A DNA stretch of 38,447 nt, taken from the NCBI GenBank assembly GCA_030123805.1, contig JASJXV010000014.1:1-38447 (forward strand), given 5' to 3'. Positions 35,795 through 38,447 of this stretch are shown here, one piece after another (positions within the stretch are counted from its first letter, which is position 1; the number at the start of each line of letters is the position of its first letter). The notes below the pieces were generated by a model. It made no database searches. It was given only the letters and a program-made list of their open reading frames with translations, and was not told the origin of the DNA. A program made the position numbers and the translations under genes. The stretch is from Gammaproteobacteria bacterium (GTDB lineage: Bacteria; Pseudomonadota; Gammaproteobacteria; Pseudomonadales; Azotimanducaceae).

Positions 35795-35815
35795 AAGGAA
35801 CGTCAAATCGACGCT

Positions 35816-36211
35816 TTAATCCTCGTCTTCTTCAAAATCGTCATCCTCTGCAATCGGACGATCGACCAGTTCGATAAATGCCATGGGTGCAGCGTCACCT
35901 GCCCGGTAACCGCATTTCAATATTCGCGTATAACCACCCGGACGATCTGAATACCTTGGTCCTAACTCCGTGAACAGTTTACCAACGGCTTCCTTACTCC
36001 GCGTACGGGAAAACGCCAGGCGTCGGTTGGCAACAGAATCGTTCTTCGCCAGGGTAATTAACGGTTCTGCAACCCGCCGTAATTCTTTGGCTTTGGGCAA
36101 AGTTGTTTTTATCAGTTCATGCTCAAACAACGATACTGCCATATTTCTGAACATGGCTTTCCGATGCGAGCTGTTCCGGTTTAATTGTCTACCACTCTTG
36201 CGATGACGCAT
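35816..36211 (-). CDS. rplQ: 50S ribosomal protein L17
   Basis: L17 is a large-subunit protein near the exit tunnel. The 131-aa protein begins [25 protein letters not shown], the family signature, and ends in an acidic run ([10 protein letters not shown]). AGGA lies about 11 nt before the ATG. It is 81 nt after rpoA and closes the ribosomal part of the operon. Confidence 0.98.
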   Translation of the reverse strand: MRHRKSGRQLNRNSSHRKAMFRNMAVSLFEHELIKTTLPKAKELRRVAEPLITLAKNDSVANRRLAFSRTRSKEAVGKLFTELGPRYSDRPGGYTRILKCGYRAGDAAPMAFIELVDRPIAEDDDFEEDED

Positions 36212-36292
36212 GCTAATTAATTCCTGAGACTCTTAACAATAAAGGACCTGCATCCTCTGCATTTAATTATTCCAATTCAATCTATACCTGGA

Positions 36293-37294
36293 CTAGCCAA
36301 GTACTCGGTCATCACCTTTCAAACTAACGGGCGGCCAGTTTTCCAGCCGCATGCCCAGAGATAGACCTCTGGATGCGAGCACATCCTTGATTTCTGTCAG
36401 TGACTTCTTGCCCAGGTTTGGTGTCTTTAGAAGTTCAACTTCAGTTCGACGAATTAAATCTCCGATGTAGTAGATATTTTCTGCCTTCAAGCAATTTGCA
36501 GAACGAACTGTCAACTCAAGATCATCCACTGGTCTGAGCAGAATGGGATCGATTTCATCTTCTTGTTCTTCAGGTTCCGGCTCGGCTTCACTTTCCAGAT
36601 CCACGAATACCGCAACCTGCTGCTGCAGTATCGTAGCTGCACGACGAATTGCTTCTTCAGGATCAATCGTGCCATTGGTCTCCAGGTCGATTATAAGCTT
36701 GTCAAGATCAGTCCTTTGCTCAACCCTGGCGCTGTCAATCTTGCAGGCTACACGTAGCACCGGGCTGTAGGATGCATCCAGCAGCAGACTGCCAATTATC
36801 CGCCCTTGCTCTTCATCAATGGTTCGGCTGTCAGCAGGATCATAACCACGACCGCGCCCGACCTTGACGCGCATTTTGAGTGAACCCGACTCATTAAGAT
36901 GGGCAACAACGTGGTCTGGATTGGCAATTTCAACGTCATGACTCAGTTGAAAATCACCCGCTGTAACAACACCTGGTCCTTTCTTATCCAGCAGCAGCTC
37001 AGATTCGTCAGTTGCATTCAGGCTGATTGCAATGCCCTTGAGGTTGAGGAGTATTTCGATAACATCTTCCCGAACACCCTCAATAGCACTGTATTCGTGT
37101 AAAACACCTTCAATTTCCGCTTCAGTAATTGCACATCCCGGCAGGGATGACAAAAGGATTCGACGCAACGCGTTGCCGAGAGTGTGGCCAAATCCTCGTT
37201 CCAGTGGTTCAAGCACAACGGTTGCACGACGGTCACTGTGCTGGTCAACCTGAATATGCTTGGGTGTCAAAAATTCTAAAGATGAATGGGGCAT
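36293..37294 (-). CDS. rpoA: RNA polymerase alpha subunit
   Basis: Alpha dimers start polymerase assembly, and the C-terminal domain binds UP elements and activators. The protein has 333 aa (E. coli 329). The N-terminal domain has [23 protein letters not shown] (about 31-53). The interdomain linker is acidic ([15 protein letters not shown], about 236-250). The C-terminal domain is very close to E. coli ([39 protein letters not shown]). AAGGTG precedes ATG 37294. Confidence 0.98.
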   Translation of the reverse strand: MPHSSLEFLTPKHIQVDQHSDRRATVVLEPLERGFGHTLGNALRRILLSSLPGCAITEAEIEGVLHEYSAIEGVREDVIEILLNLKGIAISLNATDESELLLDKKGPGVVTAGDFQLSHDVEIANPDHVVAHLNESGSLKMRVKVGRGRGYDPADSRTIDEEQGRIIGSLLLDASYSPVLRVACKIDSARVEQRTDLDKLIIDLETNGTIDPEEAIRRAATILQQQVAVFVDLESEAEPEPEEQEDEIDPILLRPVDDLELTVRSANCLKAENIYYIGDLIRRTEVELLKTPNLGKKSLTEIKDVLASRGLSLGMRLENWPPVSLKGDDRVLG

Positions 37295-37333
37295 ATATAC
37301 ACCTTGTCTCCGCTGTTCGTAAGTGGGAAAGTC

Positions 37334-37954
37334 TTACTTGGAATAAAGTTCTACAATCAGATTTTCATTAATTTCTGAAGGCAATTCACTACGTTCGGGA
37401 TAGCTCTTGAAAAGTCCTTCCATCTTGACTCCATCAACCTCTACCCATTCGACAGGAGTCCTGTTCGCTGCCACTGCCAGCGCGCCTTGAATACGCAACT
37501 GGTTCTTGGATTTCTCTGTTACAGACACCAGATCGCCTTCGTTGACTAGATAGGAAGGGATATTTACACAGCGCCCGTTAACCAGCATAGTCTTGTGAGA
37601 AACCAATTGTCTGGCTTCAGCACGAGTAGATCCAAACCCCATGCGATAGACTACATTGTCCAGCCTCCGTTCCAGCAAGCGCAGCAGGTTTTCACCGGTC
37701 GCACCCTTTTGCCTGTCAGCTTTCTTGTAATAGTTACGGAATTGTTTCTCCAATACACCATATATTCGACGAACTTTTTGTTTCTCTCGCAACTGAACTG
37801 CATAATCCGACAAGCGACTTCGACGCTGACCGTGCTGACCAGGGGCATTTTCGGCCTTGCACTTGGACTCCAATGGTCGTACACCACTCTTCAAGTACAG
37901 ATCAGTGCCTTCTCGTCGTGATAGTTTGCAGGTTGGGCCTAGATATCTGGCCAT
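37334..37954 (-). CDS. rpsD: 30S ribosomal protein S4
   Basis: S4 is a primary 16S binder and, in E. coli, the repressor of its own operon. From ATG 37954 it has 206 aa, the same as E. coli; a TTG two codons upstream is less likely because AGGAG sits 8 nt before 37954. [24 protein letters not shown] is the family start, and the S4 RNA-binding domain is at about 96-160 ([25 protein letters not shown]). Confidence 0.98.
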   Translation of the reverse strand: MARYLGPTCKLSRREGTDLYLKSGVRPLESKCKAENAPGQHGQRRSRLSDYAVQLREKQKVRRIYGVLEKQFRNYYKKADRQKGATGENLLRLLERRLDNVVYRMGFGSTRAEARQLVSHKTMLVNGRCVNIPSYLVNEGDLVSVTEKSKNQLRIQGALAVAANRTPVEWVEVDGVKMEGLFKSYPERSELPSEINENLIVELYSK

Positions 37955-38009
37955 TTTCAAGTCTCCTGTGCCAAGAGATAATCTCTCGATGTTTGGTTAA
38001 AGCTTAAAC

Positions 38010-38447
38010 TCACACCCTTCTTTTCTTGGGTGGTCTACAACCGTTGTGTGGAATCGGTGTCACATCGGTGATATTGCTAATTTTGTAACCCACGGCATCC
38101 AGTGCTCGCACTGCTGCTTCACGACCGGGTCCGGGTCCTTTAACAAACACATCAAGATTTTTCAGTCCGTATTCCAGAGCCGCATTACCGGCTCTTTCAG
38201 CGGCCACCTGGGCGGCAAAGGGGGTACTCTTTCTCGCGCCCCTGAAACCCGAGCCACCTGCTGTAGCCCACGACAAAGTACCACCCTGTCGATCCGTGAT
38301 AGTGACGATAGTGTTGTTAAAAGTCGCGTGAATATGTGCCACACCATCAACCACTGTTCTTTTACCTCGTCGGCGTGCAGGTGTTGCTGTCTCTGTTTCC
38401 GGGGTTGTATCAGCAGCAACAGTGGCGGTAGGTGTATCCACGGGGGC
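38010..38447 (-). CDS. rpsK: 30S ribosomal protein S11 (5' end at or beyond window edge)
   Basis: S11 lines the mRNA exit region of the small subunit. The conserved body [20 protein letters not shown] to the C-terminus [12 protein letters not shown] is complete. It is preceded by a Thr/Ala/Pro-rich stretch ending [13 protein letters not shown], at least 14 residues longer than the usual 129-aa protein. A GTG at 38441 gives 143 aa, but the frame is still open at the last base, so the true start may lie outside. It heads the visible rpsK-rpsD-rpoA-rplQ operon. Confidence 0.95.
   Translation of the reverse strand, partial: APVDTPTATVAADTTPETETATPARRRGKRTVVDGVAHIHATFNNTIVTITDRQGGTLSWATAGGSGFRGARKSTPFAAQVAAERAGNAALEYGLKNLDVFVKGPGPGREAAVRALDAVGYKISNITDVTPIPHNGCRPPKKRRV

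Overview
This window is a chromosomal segment of a gammaproteobacterium. Gene content and order follow the Pseudomonas-type layout in several separate blocks. Base composition is moderate (roughly half GC by eye). There is no phage, IS element or CRISPR array. Almost everything is core housekeeping. The exception is an anaerobic-respiration block at about 24.8-29.4 kb, which I consider the most interesting part.

Layout. (1) 64-7293, minus strand: TPR lipoprotein, lolB, ispE, tRNA-Gln, prs, rplY, pth, ychF, tRNA-Met. It covers outer-membrane lipoprotein sorting, isoprenoid and PRPP synthesis, and translation quality control. (2) 7575-11575, plus strand, divergent from block 1: hemA, prfA, prmC, moeB-like. 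It covers tetrapyrrole entry, RF1 with its own methylase, and an E1-like activating enzyme. (3) 11598-23008, minus strand, a long envelope and cofactor run transcribed proA, nadD, rsfS, rlmH, mrdA, rodA, mltB, rlpA, dacA, ybeD-like, lipB, lipA. It holds the rod-shape synthase pair PBP2/RodA, peptidoglycan-trimming enzymes and the lipoate pathway. (4) 23080-24701, plus strand: mpg-type DNA glycosylase and uppP. (5) 25052-29401, plus strand: a divergent UbiE-like methyltransferase that I read as a candidate rquA (rhodoquinone synthesis), then a complete frdABCD fumarate reductase. (6) 29443-31380, minus strand: ssb and a YajR-like MFS transporter. (7) uvrA on plus at 31789-34614. (8) 34619-38447, minus strand: rpsK (5' end at or beyond the window edge), rpsD, rpoA, rplQ, then a class V aminotransferase 9-21 nt behind rplQ.

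How the pieces work together. The rquA-like gene and frdABCD suggest a low-potential quinone made beside the enzyme that uses it for fumarate respiration. Upstream of frdA there is an FNR/Anr-like site placed about 41 nt before the start predicted from a good -10 box. A 9+9 bp inverted repeat overlaps that -10. The rquA-like gene has its own sigma70-type promoter with nested direct and inverted repeats, and a 9-bp perfect hairpin in its leader.

Two families of short intergenic repeats are visible. Family A has two inverted copies flanking mltB-rlpA-dacA. Family B is a REP/MITE-like element with three copies. Copies B2 and B3 are nearly identical over 44 bp although almost 10 kb apart, and B2 carries an extra 14-bp tandem unit.

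Limits: all homology calls are from recognised motifs and remembered family sequences, with no database search. Promoter and operator calls are pattern matches by eye.
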